From Pithys albifrons albifrons (lineage: Eukaryota; Chordata; Aves; Passeriformes; Thamnophilidae), in contig NC_092459.1 of assembly GCF_047495875.1 (NCBI RefSeq), positions 37,925,490 through 37,989,489 on the forward strand: a DNA stretch of 64,000 bases, given 5' to 3'. The position numbers and the translations under genes are program-made. Positions 1 to 14,223 of this stretch are shown in pieces. The notes beneath the pieces were generated by a model. The model worked only from the letters and a program-made list of their open reading frames with translations. It searched no databases and had not been told where the DNA came from. Within the stretch, counting starts at the first letter, position 1. Each line of letters starts with the position of its first letter.

Positions 1-128
1 AGTGTTTAAAAAAACCCACTGCATGTGGCACTCAGTTCCATGGTCTAGTTGACACGGTGGTGTTTGGCCATAGGTTGGTCTTGATGATCTCCAAGGTCTT
101 TTCCAACCAAATTGTTTCTATGATTCTG
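1..128 (+). mobile_element. CR1 LINE 3' tail (partial at window edge)
   Basis: The stretch reads like the last ~115 bp of an avian CR1 retrotransposon. It has the conserved 'ggttggtcttgatgatct' block, then 'aaggtcttttccaacc', and ends near 'tctatgattct', a degenerate copy of the CR1 3'-terminal octamer ATTCTATG. Transcription sense is the + strand. CR1 copies are usually 5'-truncated, so a tail alone is normal. It may extend left of the window. No coding capacity remains. The call rests on recognised motifs, not on an alignment. Confidence 0.85.
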
Positions 129-3100
129 ATTTAGCAGCATCTTCCACAATATGCAATGGGTGTGCTTGCAACCACAGTTAGGTTAATCCCGTAGAGTCAT
201 GCATAAGTGAATTTAGATTTGTTGTCAGTGCATCGAGGCATAAAGTTTAAAGAGAATGAGAAAAATAACACACACATATAATTTATATAAGAGGAAAGGG
301 GTTTTTGTTAAATATGACCTAATTTTCACACTGGAGACATCACAACTATACAAGTATTTTATTTTAAATATAGTAAGCTTTCATTGTGCTACTTGAATCA
401 ATAATCTGCTTCAATGAGGAAAATCCAAGTCAATTAAAAGAGGGAAAATAAAGCCCAGAAGAGCAAGAAGCAAATTGCCATATAAGAAAAGTATATAACT
501 AATATAGACAAAATGTTGAGGAATCTACATTATAAAAAGTCTGTCCATGAACACATAAATACACATAGACTTTAATAATCACAACTGTGATTCATTACAG
601 CCATCCCGTACTTTGGCCTACAATGAATTATCCTTCTGATTCTCAAAATAGTTAGAAGCCACTTCATCCCTTCTGCCACCTAACAAGATCCATGCAGTCA
701 CTGGTCCCTATATTCTTGTGAAGTTGCTTTTCACTAAAGCAGGCTCAGTCTTGATGAAACAAATTTCCAAATCCTCAACAATTATTTGTGGATTCTGAGA
801 ACAGTAATTAAGAAACAACATAAGATACTAACTAGGAGAAATAAAGTGATTTATTTGGGACATCAAAACTTTGGCTTTAATTTAGTAAAGAGTTTTAAGC
901 TGACTTACCTATCTTTCACCCTCACAAGGTGATAATTCATGGGTAAAAAAAATCTCTTTTGTGCTATAGGGACTATTGTTAAATCCAACACATCAAAACC
1001 TCTGCCATTCGGTTTGTATTACAGTATATACTTTTGCTTGTAGTGGTTAGATCCAAAACATGCTCAGACTGATTATCTCTCTTTCCTCATTATTTTTAAT
1101 AAAATAAAATATAGAGTTAAAGAAATGAGGAAATACAAATAACACAAGTTTATTGTGAATAATTTTGGCTATAAATATTTGCTAACACTCAGCTGCAAAT
1201 GTGTCGGATTTTCCTGTACCCATGAAAAGAGCTGACAAGTAGAAAGATTGTCCTCCTAGAACTCTGATGAAGATGTAATAAGACAGACAAAATGTGATAT
1301 CAGCAAGTTCCTAAGAAATGCCAAGATCTGCTGAAGAGAAACGGAAAATATCAAGCAGTTCTCCTAAACAGTTAAGAAATATCTGAGGTGATGACTCATC
1401 AAAAATGTAACATAAAACAATCTCTGTATAAAATAACATCTTAACATAAATGACTCAAAAATCCATTGATACTTAATGGTAATTATAACTCTGTGCTAGA
1501 TATATTTTAACTATCTGAAGATACAATGAGCTATATATCTTTTTCTAAATGTGGGCGATGTAGTGGGCTTTACTACTAACTTCCTACAAGCCTTTTAATA
1601 GTGTACTTGACATTTGTTATGGAGGCAGTGTTCTGAGTCTGAAAAGATTTTATGTCCACCCCTGATGCTAAAAGGAACAGTGACAAAGAGGGTGGTGTTG
1701 CAGTGTAGATGGCAGAAAAAAAGTTATCTGTGAATCAATTGTGAAAATCTTGGTCAGAGGAATTAATTTTAAGTGTACTTGAGGAGGACTATGACTATAG
1801 CATGAAGTTCTAGGGAGTTTTTTGTAAGGTTGAGCTCATATGACAGGGACGTGATGCTGAGAATATTCTGGCAATACATTTCTTACTGGCTCCTTCCTGA
1901 GATATTAGAATTTCTCTTGGCAAAGAAAAGCAGGAGAAGCAGTCACTAAAACAGCTGCCTTCCAACCAGATGCTAATTATTAAACATCTGAGAGATTTCA
2001 GGCAGCCACAAAACTAGGGTAAAATATAAGAACTGTCATAAAAGGACCTTATTCCAGGAAAAGGAAAACACATTTCGTCCTATCTTATTCTGCTGGATAA
2101 CATTTCAATGCAAGGTTTTTTTAATAATTGCAGAGGAATAGATTATATTGAGATTTTCATTTAAAATTAAATAAGATTGCCCTTCAGAAACACTGGATTG
2201 CTAAAGATGATTTTGTCAGTGAGACAAGATTTCTCTAAAATAGCTTCCCTAGTTCTGATTTCCTCGCTCTTCAAATAAAGAAACAAACTGATACTGTGTG
2301 TCTTTTCTCTTATGTCTTCTTACAACACATCAGATACCAGCAAACTTCTGTCACACGAATACGATCATTACATATAGTCAATTTAAATTCCTACATCCAG
2401 AAATTAACTTATGTGCAGTGCAAATGTCCAATTGAGCAGCCTCCTTGTTTTTAATTAGCATCTCCAGGTTGCAGTCTTATGTGTGCAACATTCCTTGCTC
2501 TTATAGAAGGATTCTTGTGGGGCTGTTTCCTTTCCATAATTTATTTAGAAGACATCTACCTCCTACCATTCCTCTAATACTCTCATCTGCTTCAAAAAGG
2601 CTAAATAATTTTCAAAGGTGTTAGGAGCTATATTTTTAGTGACAGCTTATTTCTTCTTGGCACATTCCTGGTACAGCAATGTTGGCAGACCTCATGTTAC
2701 AGAATCTCCTGGTCTGTCATGTATTAAAACTGTTCTCTGGTTATCCAAGCACTTAAAATACTTGTGAGTGTCAGGCTTGCAAGTAGATGGATATTTCTTT
2801 AGTTTAGATTTAAATGCCAAGAGGAGCTGAAACTTCAGAAAAGGCAGTATCTGTAAAAGGTACTCATCCAGTCAGATACATGCAGTACTTAAAGACATGC
2901 ATTCAAAAAACTAGTTATCTTTCTGATTATGATTTCAGGCAAATGCCTGAAAGGCATATCTAATTAGGTAATAAACCCTAATATATATGGACATGCCATG
3001 ATATATAAACATATAGCCAGTTGAATCATCAAAAGGGAAGGCTCATCTCACAATCATATTCAGCAAATAAAAATACAACCAATTTTTTATTTAAATGGGG

Positions 3101-5688
3101 TTTTTTTTGATTATGTGATAACCTAACCTACATTCCTTAAATTGTCATAAATAATAATAAAAACTATCAAAATAGGCCATTTAAAGCAGTATACTTAGGA
3201 AAAGGAAAGAGAGTTCAGTGATAGGAGTGACAGATTAGAGCTTGGAAGACAGCTGAGATATCTAGCATTGACAAAAATGCCCTTGTGCTGCAGTGCTTCC
3301 TGAGGATAAATACACTGGAGTTGTTAAAAGCGTCTGGTCTTACAGTAATTAGGGCTGTGCAGGTAATGCAGACTAATAGACATTGCATTTGACCGTTTTG
3401 CAGTATCCTAATGATTCTAACATAAAGGGGGGAAACTGAAGGAGATCTGAGCTGAGATATGCTGGTTTAGTAGACAGCTTTGACAAAATCACTCAATTCT
3501 CCTCATTTCTTTCTATATAACCATGATAAATATTCCCACTTTTCTCTGTACAACATCCTGCAATTGCCTTATGACATATGTTATCTCTGGGTATTGTTGC
3601 TGTTAATATAAAATCATATTGATTTTATTTTTGAAAGAAAGGTATAACGAAAGTGCAAAAAATCCTTGCTGTGAGCCTCTACTTGCATTTAGAAGGAAAT
3701 ACACTCTGCTTAAGCCATATATTCTGGGTTTTTTTCTTCAACTCTTAATATATACTTATGGAATTAATGGAAAAATATGGGAGCCCTCCAGTGGCGAAAA
3801 GAATATCTGGATTTCATAATCTAGCTACTTTGCAGTCACTGTTGCCTGTTTGCAACATAATTACCATAGTTTTCTGACACATATGGATACAGACCCTATT
3901 TCGATTAACAGGACTCAAAGTCATCCATCACTTGCCTGGACTTCCATATAAATGTATTCCCAGGTGACACTTGCAAAGCTAAGAAACCCGAATTTCTCTT
4001 CCTTTTCTATATAGACAGGAGAACCCTCAAGGCATCGTTGTTTGTTTGTATACTTTCCACTAGAAATTGCTTGGGTTAATCATATTCTCCTCTTCCACAA
4101 ACTTCTTACCTATAAAGGTGTGTGATGGAAAGGAATTTACAATTGCAGTAATAGAGATGTTTGTTTGACCTGATCCACGAGTTCTTTGGCTTTCTAGATT
4201 GTAATGTCAATCCAGTCACTGTTTGCCTCCAGAGCTGTAGCCCCTATGTAAAGCTGTGGGACATCCTTCTGGAGAGGCTCTGGACAGCTGGCCAGTCACT
4301 TCCTTGAAACTGTGGACTCAGAGCACATGGTACTGCTTCAACAAATGAACACACGTTGTGGATTTCTGTGCTCAATTTGCCATAAAAAGAAGGAGATATT
4401 ATTTCTGGGGGAAAGCCTCTGTGCAGTCCATGAAGGAAATGGAGATAATAATATTCTTTCCAAGAAAATATGACTGTAGGCTTGCTCAACTTACACCTGC
4501 AGAGTTCAATGGGATTACTTTGTTTGCCTAAACATTTTAAACTGTTAATACAGCAAAACAATCCTTAATATGGAGCTTTTGCACCTTTAATTACGGTTTG
4601 TAAGACTTTTGGACACTTTAAAATTTAACATGTCAGCATAACTCTCAGATGCTTTCTCCTAGTGAAGATAAAAATGTGGAGTTAAAAGCAGTTTCCTTGT
4701 GAGTGATGCACATATAAAATACAAATATATGAGAAACAGCAGACTTTTCAGGGAACCCTCCTGTAACACTGGAAACAATAGAAAACAGGAAGAGAAAAGA
4801 ATAGATGTTTGCCTTTGTTATAAACGACCAACCAAATAGCCAATCATTTGCTATAAGGGTAGTTTAAGTTTATAAGTAATGAAAGCTATATAGTAAACAG
4901 CGCAGCGCTGGATGCACTGGGAGTCTCTGCTCCATCAGTGACACACATTTAAGCTCACAGACTCCTTTTTTACACAGTCAAAGCAGGTTTATTTTTAACC
5001 AGTTCCAGTAAATTATTTTCTTCTTTCTTCGCTTTGAGATCCTTTCATCTGATTCTGTGTGTTGGTTCTTGGCAGTCATGGGGCTGGGTTATTCTTTGGT
5101 GTGATTCTTAACTTAAAATTTCACTAGAGACAATCTTGTTAGTTAAGTCTTATCTGTTGTCTTGAGGTGCTTCTTTATCTTGATTGGGTTTACTTCTCTG
5201 TTGTATTTAGGCATTATCAGATTATCTTTGGTCTGCACTGTATTTATTTTACTTCAAAAGGCTGCTTAGTTATTGAATTCAGTTATTTTCTTTTTCTACT
5301 TTTTATACATTATTTGATAAACTTATAGACATTATGTTGCTAAATCTTTACCGCATCAAGCTACACAGAAGTCTCGTTATGTTCTTGACAAGAATTAAGT
5401 CCTATATTTATCACACCTTTTAAAATGAGAATAGTTTTTGTTGGAAACACATGTTGATAAAGTGCATGGTGTTACCAAGAATATTTCTTTGAAGCAATTG
5501 GCATCTGGAGTATTCATAACCAGCCCACAGCAAAAGCTGTACAGCCAGAGGCCCTCCCGTTATCTGCACATTTTTCACACATAGATTCAGAAAAGGCACA
5601 GAAAAGCTCATCTTAATGATACAGATGTGTGTGCATGCACCCCCTATTTTGCATTGTGTTTAGCCAGAGGAATACTTCTGAGTACAGA

Positions 5689-5707
5689 GGGAGGAGGAGG
5701 AGGAGGA
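5689..5707 (+). repeat. Short (GGA)n microsatellite
   Basis: About six GGA units in a row inside otherwise unique sequence. It is too short to be remarkable. Confidence 0.8.
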
Positions 5708-7920
5708 ACTGTGTTTCTTTCTGGTTTTGCTTTCTGTTTTATTTAATTTCAAATCTAAAGGTAGGCCACTGAAGCATACAGAATAAGAGAAATAAGATTT
5801 TAAGAGGTTGAATCTACTTCACATCAGCTTTTGGATTTCAATGTTTTTTTACAATGTTGCCATATCTTACACAGCAGCTGCATGTTCCAGGCCTCCTATT
5901 GTCATGGAAAAATAAAGACCTCATTTAACTGGTGGAGCTGTAGTGTGTGATGTGTGTTTGTTAGTATAAGACATCTGCTCTTTGTGTCAACTGCTAACTC
6001 CAGTCACCACTGAGTGTCCCCTGTCAGTCTGTATGTAGGGGCAATGGGTCAGACCTATACAGTGCCCTCCAACAAAAGAGGAAAGGGGCAAAGAAAATAT
6101 TTCTGTGCTTCAGGGACTAAGTGACAGGAAAAGAGATACTTTCAGCTATGGCTGGGAAGTTATGTGATTAGCATGTGACAGGCTGCTGGCCTCTTAACCA
6201 CTGGCTGCATAAAGATGACTGACTGCCAGGGAGACTCTGACCTATGTAATCTGACAGAAACAATGTTGAGAGGATGCTGATTTTAGTTACCAGGCCCACA
6301 CTATGCACAGTTCACTTTAACATCAGGAGATATTAAAAACATGCAGTGGATGAAGCAGCAGCAGCTTCAGGGTGTGAATGGCACTTTGAATAACCATGTC
6401 TATTTGGAATAGTTCCCTGGCTGGGTGGGGCCACCTCCGAAGCTCCCTGATTTCCCTCTGAGCCCAACAGTCCCATTCCACTGCCCTTCACTATCCTCCA
6501 GACTGCTTGGAGCACCAATGGTCTCTAGCTGCAGCTGCTGGAACCATGAGCCAGCTACTCGGAGTGCCACAGCTGCAATTTAAGTGTCCAAGAGGTTTTT
6601 TGGGTTGTTTTTTATTTTTTTTTTCACTTGGGAGATATATAGGGACAATAAGGAAAAAAAAATTGTGAATGACAAGTAGCTCTAAGAACTGACATGTGAT
6701 TTTTCTGTGTTAAAAAATGAAAAAAAAATCAGTTGTGTTTTTATGATTATATGTTTACTTAAAATTTACAGATAGTTTCTAGTTTTAACGAGAAAGTAAA
6801 ATTGTCTTTGCTTTGGCTGACTGTTGAACTTTTCACCCAATTTTAACTATTTAGAACATAGATTTCTCAGGTAGTTGTCCCAAGAAAGTCAATGAAGAGA
6901 TAAAAGTAGTGAGTATCAGGTAGAAAGTTTACAAGATCCATACTTGGGTCAAATAAAGTGTCACCACTGTAGTGTCTGTGCCTTTCCACTCAGCGTTTGT
7001 GGAGCCCAGATGACTAGGTAAGTCTGTGATTAATAATTAGGTGTTAGAATGAGATAATTCCTACCTGACTTTCAAGGTGATAGATTCTTTTTTCACTAGG
7101 ATTTTTATTTCCATAGTTAATCCCGAGTGGTTTGCTTGGACATGGATTTCACCAAAAATGTTATGCGTATTTCTTATTGTAATTTATTGCATTTGCTTTT
7201 CATACACTGATTTATTTTTGCCTGTGGCTTCATAGCAGAATCATATCACAGCTTAAACATTTAAACATGATAAATACACTGGAAGGATCAATTTCTTTCA
7301 TTGTACAACTGAAATTTTACTGCTATCTCTCTAAGGATCAAGATTATCAGGATGCTGTACTATAAGAAAAAATTGTTTAACTATTTTTACTGTTCTGCTG
7401 AGTCTTAACTCTTTCTATGAGTTTCTGTGAGGTTGAATATGATCTTCACTTAATTTTTATTTCAATGATGTATATTGATTTTTCCTTCCACTGTACATAA
7501 GCATGCCCAAGTAGAGAATGTAGTTCAATAGACTTTACAGCTCTGTAAGAAGACAAAGTCACATAGCAGCCACAATGTCCTTAAATATATGAGAAAAGTC
7601 TGTAAACAGCTTTGTTCTTCAGTGGCTCAATCCCAACATTAAGATAAGATATTTCTCAGTGAAGACACAAAAAGTATGTTTCCTTGAGACTCTGAAAATA
7701 AAAGGATTAGCACCATTGTGATATATTTTAAAGAAGTAGTGGGAAATAAAGAGCAGAAAAAGACAATGTATGGCATTGGCTACAGTTCTAAAACTAAGAG
7801 AAAGAAAGAAAATAGGAAAGGAAAAAATTATTCCATCTTTTATTCAAAATTTTTCAGAATCTGCTGAAATTGGAAAGAGCTCTGGACCTCATATACTTTC
7901 TTGCTTTCATTTTCAGGAAA

Positions 7921-7951
7921 AAAAAACAAACCAAACCAAACCAAACCAAAA
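7921..7951 (+). repeat. Short (AAACC)n repeat
   Basis: A poly-A start followed by about five AAACC units, a simple A-rich repeat with no recognisable element attached. Confidence 0.75.
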
Positions 7952-10900
7952 TAGTTTTTTTTGTCTGACTTTCATTTTTCTTCCATCTTGCATCTGCAAA
8001 CAGAAACATTATGTAATTTCACTGTGAGCTTGGGCATATTACAAAAATTGTGCACGTTTGGGGGTTTTTTGACCAGTTAGGGGTTTTAGACAAACAAAAA
8101 CCTGCTTCAGAGACAAATTCTGACCCTTAAAGAAAGAGTTCTGACTTCTCTGTGATTTGAAAGAAGTTTGTCGCAGACCAGAATTAAAGAATGGGCACAA
8201 CACCTCATTAGTTTAACATCTTTCACTGCAGCAGACACACTTCCTCACATTTTCACTTTTAAGCAAATGTCAATATATATGCATTCCAATATAAGATATT
8301 TGGATGTTCAATATAATTGCACAATTTGCTAACAAGTCATTTTAACAAACTGTGATGAGAAATTTAAATGCAGGTAATCTGAGGGCTTTAGGTAATGTGA
8401 GCTCTCTAGAATAAAACTAATCTCTGTCCTCTAATACTGAGAAACAGGTTTTGATTCTTGAAAATGAATAGTTCAATTTCATTGAAGTATTTACATGGTG
8501 AATTATTTCTGCTTAGTTTTGGCTTACCATAAGAACTAAAAATAAATAAAAAGTCCCCAGCTAATCCCTATAGAGTGGTTCATTGTGCATCCCAGCACAG
8601 CTGTAATTTAATATGGGCTAGTAAGCTTATTTGCATAATATAAATTTTAGCCTGGTTTATAATGAAATGGCCGTATGAGTGCAGTGACCCACAATTGGCT
8701 ACACTACTAGAGTTCAGTAAAAGTGGTGACATACTGCATTTCCTTGTAGCAGCTCAGTGGAATTGCAAATATAATAGCCAAAAGCATGTTTTTCTTGAAA
8801 GCACCTGGGAACACCATCACTAGTGCAAATGATCCTGTAAGGACATTATTTTTTTTTTTGCTGGTACTTTATTGTTGCCTTTCCAATTTATTTTTTTTTT
8901 AATTCTATTTTCTATGTGTTTTTTAGACAGCAAAATAAACATAGCAAGTACTCAAATATTATTTGAGGGTGATGAGGCATTAATACTCTTAATGAATGTA
9001 TTAGTAGGCACATTTCAGTTCTCCTTCACTTTATATGAACAATTGAATGTATGTTTGGACCCCTACAACATGACAGAAAACAAGATACACTTACCATAGT
9101 CCACATGAAACAAGCCTTTAACTCTCCGTCAACAGTTCCTGACATTTATAGCACAGCTCCTGAGGGCCTTAATGACCATCATGTCAGGCTGAATCTACTA
9201 TTAATATACCTCACTGGTAAGGAATAAGTATTATGGTTTTTTATCCGGAGTGTGAAAGGTCTATATTTCATACAGAGCTTGAGTCTAGCAGAGGTATTAA
9301 AAGGTTCTTCATAAGGAAATAAACAGTCATTCTTTTTTCTTCTTCATTTTTTTTTAACACAGTTTTGGTCTACTTAAATTTTCATCTCTTGAAAGAAGTA
9401 TCTGCATTTAAATTAAAACATTAATCAGATATCTAGCCAAGACTGTCTGTTGTTTTGCAATGTTGTGTAGACAGCAGAGATTGAGCCCAAGGTTCATCTA
9501 CATATGGAACGTCCACTACATTTAGCAGGACTTCCATATTTTCATGATGATATTAGGCAAGAATTTACCTTTTTTTTTTTAATTATTATTCAAGACCTGC
9601 TTCTAAAGAGATCAGGACACAGAACACAACTTATACAACAAGCAAGAGCAAAGGTTTCCGAAAGTGACAGATCATTTTTGGACATTCATTTTGGTGCATC
9701 CAGACCCAGGACGTTCAGTCATTGAATAGTTTTAATTGGAAGTGCTCCCTGCTCCTCATCTGTTCTACCCCCTTGCCCAAAGCAATATCAAAGAAATTCC
9801 TCAGGACTTGTCCTCTCCAGCTTTGGAAATCTGTTTTCAAGGATCTAAATAATCAGATAATGAGCCCTGAACCTCCTTGACATTTATCCCTGATGCAGAT
9901 CTTCTGGCCAGTAACCCAAAGTAGATGCATCCCAAAATATGCATTCTTTTTACAGATCTTGTTCAGGTTGGGTTTGTCCCGTGTGCATATAAAGGTTAGG
10001 ATTAATATGGCCTACTATTGTGCCAGACACACTTTGCTATCTCTTTAATCAATGAACTGAAATTCAGAGTTTCTTGGGCATGATTCATCTGAGGGTATAG
10101 AAGATTTCTAATATAGGCCAGATGAATAGTGCCCCAGGGTGCCTTTTTTTGCTGAATCCATTGCCAGTAAAAGGATCCTGAGGAGATTAGCTCAGGTATA
10201 GACATGTACACATCTGAAATTAGGTGAGATAAATCCTATCTATGGACTTTTTTGAAGTGATAGCAAAAGAATTACCTGTCAAATTCAGGCTTACAGGGTT
10301 ATGGTGGATGGGTTGTGTTACAGGTTATAGGTGAATTCAATATCTTTTCAAAAATGGTACTGTAGTTTTTATGAATTGACATGATATCAGTAAATTCTTT
10401 TTACTTTTTCATTTTTGTGTAAAACTTTTTAAGAAATAAGCATTTCTATCAGTTAATTTTTATATGGAATAATCCAAGACACATATATGTGATGGGAATT
10501 ATTTTCACAATACTGAGTATGTAATATGTCAGTAATTCACAGTCTGTTGGCAGAATGAATTTAAACAAATGAATTTGCCTCTTGTGTCTTTTCCTGTTCT
10601 CATTGCAGATTGCATAAATGAGAACTGAAGCACATGAGAAAAGAATCTTTTGAGCAATGTATGCTAGTAAGGAAATACAAGCATTTTGTGTACAGAATGA
10701 CAAGTGTGACACTTTTTTAAAAACAGGAAAAGAGCTGGTATTGGTAAGTCAACCTTACCTTTCTTCTTCCCCATGCAAAACCAGAGGTTTAGGTAAGCTA
10801 ATGTCTATGTGAGGAATGTAGTACATGCTCTCTTCAAATGCATAAATAACCACGAATTTCAGCTAAACTAGAAAAGTGAAGTTAAAGCTCTTGTATGTGG

Positions 10901-12917
10901 CTATTAACAGGAAATGAAATAAAGGATATTATAAGGAACACACAGAAAGGAAATGGAAAATCTGAGGAGACTGTTTGCTTCAAAGGAACAGGAGATCATG
11001 AAATTTCTAGTGCACAGTGCAGCTGGGACTACTTGACATGTAGCACATGTGTGTCTCCACTGCACTTCATGAAAAAGCTGTATAGTTTGCATTATCATGT
11101 GGCTACTACAGTCCCTGACAGACACTTCTTCATTTCTTAAGAGCATTCCCCTCTTTATGAGAGACTGCAGCATTAGCTGTTTTGGTATACATTTCAGGTT
11201 GTAGACTGGGATCTGTGAAATCTACTGGATGGGAGTTGATGTTTATCTGAAAAGCTGTATGAGTCACACGAGATTTTTAACATTTTAATTCTATAACTGT
11301 GTGATTGCCACAGGATTACCACACTGCCATTTACATAGGAGGACAAATAATTATTTCTAGTACATTTTTAGTTACATAAATTACATTTTTGTCCAAGCTC
11401 AGTTATTGTCAGAGTTAAGGACCTACTTTTCCCATCAAATGCATTTAGAGTTGTTGCAAATTTGTCAATCATCCTTCTGATTTTAACTGCTTGCTGCTCA
11501 AAAATAATTTCTGGTGATCTGGTATACAATTAGAAACATACACAACTACATCTTTAGTTAGAATTAAATTGAGGTGTGGCGGGTTTTTTGTTTGGTTTTA
11601 TTCTTTTAAGTACTCAGTATCTTGTTATGATCTTCTCATAAACAGAGCAACTCTTGTACCAACCTCGGAAAGAAGAACCTATCTTTAAGTGGCTATGCTG
11701 TTAGCATTTGGCAGTTCAGGTGCTATAACATGTCACAAATGGATTCATTCTGTTGGTACAGGAAGAAGTGATGCAAGTAGTGAATCTCTCCGGATCTTCA
11801 CATCTTTATTTCCTTCATAGCTAAGGCCAATGTTTGGTGACAGCTTTGTCACCTTGTCACATAATGTCATTGGAGATTCCATGTGGCTGGCTGACAGTAA
11901 ATTTTCCCTTTCACTATTTAGAAGGTAAAAGCCATGAAAAGCCTGAAGACAGATGATTGTCTGATGTAAGTCTGTAGTAAAAAAATTTGTAAATGAAAAC
12001 AGCCTCACTTTTTTTTCAATACCTTGACCCATTTTAAAACTGTTGACTACCTAGCAATACTGAAATGAAATTTTTGAGCCAGAATCTGAACATAGAAGTG
12101 CAACTACTCTTTGCACATGGAATTCCTATTGCATGGCTTTTAAAGCTTCACAGACAGAGCTGAAAATATTTCATTTTAGCTTCCACACTCTCTCATGCTG
12201 TGATATTTTCCTTGTTCTTTATGGGCAGGTCATTCTACATATTTCCCATAGAATTCCCACAGAGGACCTTTGACACGCTCATGAAGTTACAAAAACATTT
12301 GGATGAGCTAGTCTACAAAAATGGAAAAATATGCTAAAACCTTACCGAGTAAAATAATATGAAAAAACCACCAAAGGCAAGTTGATTACCTTTGTAAGAC
12401 TGTCTTTTCAATTTCCCCATTGTAGGTCTTTCTGCAGTGCCCTGATTCTCACAAATGGCATCTTTGAAAAGCGTTTTCAAAAGCGAAAGTTGTTATGCTA
12501 ATATATGAAACATAAGAGCCAATAATAATATGTGGATACCAGTGCATGTTTCTTCAAGGTGATTGGGTGTCTTAGAAACAACACCTCAAGAGAGCTAGGC
12601 TTTACAACAAGAAGAAGAAACAACTTCAATGTCTGTAAGAGTGTAAGTCCACAAGTGTGCCACATTATTCAGCTTCAAAGAATTCAAGAACAACCAAGTG
12701 TACTATTTGAAGGTAACCTAGACTCCTTGTTTTGGAGACTGAAAGAATATATTGTAATGGGAAAAAATTTAAAGTCTTAAAAATCAGGATGCAAAAAGCT
12801 TTAAAAAGTGAAATTCAAAACCAAATGAGTATTGTAAACAAAATACTAATGGTAGGATATTAACATGAACACTTTGTGTGGTTACTAACCCAGTAAGATT
12901 TTAAAAGGTGCTTCACC

Positions 12918-13098
12918 TATAATATATATATGCATATATGTATGCATATGTATGTGTGTGTATACATATGTGTGTGTGTTTATATATATATGTACGTGTG
13001 TGTGTGCATGTATGTGTATATATGTATATATATGTATGCGTGTGTGGGGGTGTGGGGGGTGTGGGTGTAGGGGTGTATATTTACATATATATAGAAAG
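12918..13098 (+). repeat. Compound TA/TG microsatellite with G-rich end
   Basis: About 180 bp of alternating purine-pyrimidine sequence, with interrupted blocks of TATATA, TATG and TGTG. It passes into a G-rich portion near 13047-13075 made of 'gtgggggtgtgggg'-like units and then returns to TATATA. Several overlapping frames stay open through it on both strands, encoding only repetitive Tyr/Val/Cys or Thr/His/Tyr strings. These are repeat artefacts, not genes. Alternating TG/TA tracts are known to be length-variable and can adopt Z-DNA. Confidence 0.95.
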
Positions 13099-13364
13099 AA
13101 AGTATATGACATATATTTCTACATTCTATCTGCATGGATCATACAACTCCCCTGGCATGAATCTGTTCAAAACTGTGTTCTCTTAACACACTTCCTACTG
13201 CTTTAGACATCATCGGGTGTAATCTCATAAGCTGAACTGTGGAACAACAATCCAATTTTTATTCTTTGACCAAAAAATGATTAATATTTTAATTTATATC
13301 TTTCCATAGAAGATGCATTAGGATATGGATTAAGATAAAAACATGGGTCTGGTGGAAGGAGTTT

Positions 13365-13812
13365 GGGTTGAAGGCCATGAAGACGATCTGAAGTCTAGAG
13401 CACCCCTCCTAAGAAGACAGGCTGAGAGAGTCGAGGTTGTTCAGCCTGGAGAAGGATCCAAGAAGACCTTATAACAGCCTTCCAGTACCTAAAGGGGGCT
13501 TACAAGAAAGCCAGAGAGGGACTATTTACAAGGGCATGTAGTGATAGGACAAGGGGGGAATGGCTTTAAATTGAAAGATGATAGGTTTAGATTAGATAAT
13601 AGGAAGACATTCTTTATTGTGAAGGTGTGGCACCCTTGAACAGGTTGCTCAGAGAAGTTGTGGAAGTCTGATCTCTTGAAGTGTTTAAGGCCAGCTTGGA
13701 TGGGACTTTGAGCAACCTGGTCTACTGGCCAGTGACCCTGTCCATTGCAGGGTGCTTGGAACTAGATGATCTTTAGGTTCCCTTCCAAAACAAACCAGTC
13801 TATTATTCTATG
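13365..13812 (+). mobile_element. CR1 LINE 3' fragment, 5'-truncated
   Basis: About 450 bp with classic CR1 3' features on the + strand. The ORF2 C-terminal region contains 'aggctgagagagt' and 'gttcagcctggagaagga', corresponding to the family's [17 protein letters not shown] peptide. It continues through 'gataggacaaggggg' and 'tttagattagataatagg' to the tail at 'attctatg' (13805-13812). Stop codons and indels break the reading frame, so it is a dead copy. The start is approximate because the 5' end fades into unrecognised sequence. Confidence 0.93.
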
Positions 13813-14223
13813 ACGTAGTATTATTAGTTATAAATGTTGACATCTCAGTCTTGTTATTTCTACTTTGACTTTAGTAGACCGTAATTTATTAGAAGTCCTT
13901 GCTTTGCATTACCACGGCATCTTTCAGTGAAAATATGATCTTCCATTACTTCTAGCTGTTGTATATTTAGACACTCTAATTATTGTGGTTCAAAATCTAG
14001 AAATCTTGAAAAGTCAGACTTTTGAAAGAAGAAAGAAGGAATTATTCTAAGATAACAGTTACAGTATCTGCATTTTTTCTTCTTTTATTTCTGAAATTTA
14101 TTTATCTTTTCTTCCAGAAAAAAAAAAAAAAGAGACAACTCTTGCTAGATTTTTTTTTCCACTTAATCTTGAAAGAAAGAGATTTTAGTCAGAGTGCAAT
14201 CTATCTTTAGGAAGGAGAAAAGT
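13813..14223. other. Unique spacer between oppositely oriented CR1 copies
   Basis: About 410 bp of AT-rich sequence holding an A-run and a T-run around 14118-14158. Nothing coding or repetitive is recognised. Confidence 0.6.

Larger units (their letters stand above)
129..12918. other. Gene-free AT-rich stretch
   Basis: Twelve and a half kilobases with no open reading frame longer than about 105 codons on either strand. None of the short frames resembles a known protein, and none has a convincing pair of splice sites in phase. A short GGA run (about 5689-5707) and a short AAACC run (about 7921-7951) are the only simple repeats of note. I recognise no transposable element here. Highly diverged relics or conserved non-coding elements cannot be excluded by eye. 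Confidence 0.6.

Noticed and set aside
12885..13206. Cys/Val/Tyr-rich frames across the TG/TA microsatellite
   Set aside because: These are translations of the microsatellite, open on both strands at once.
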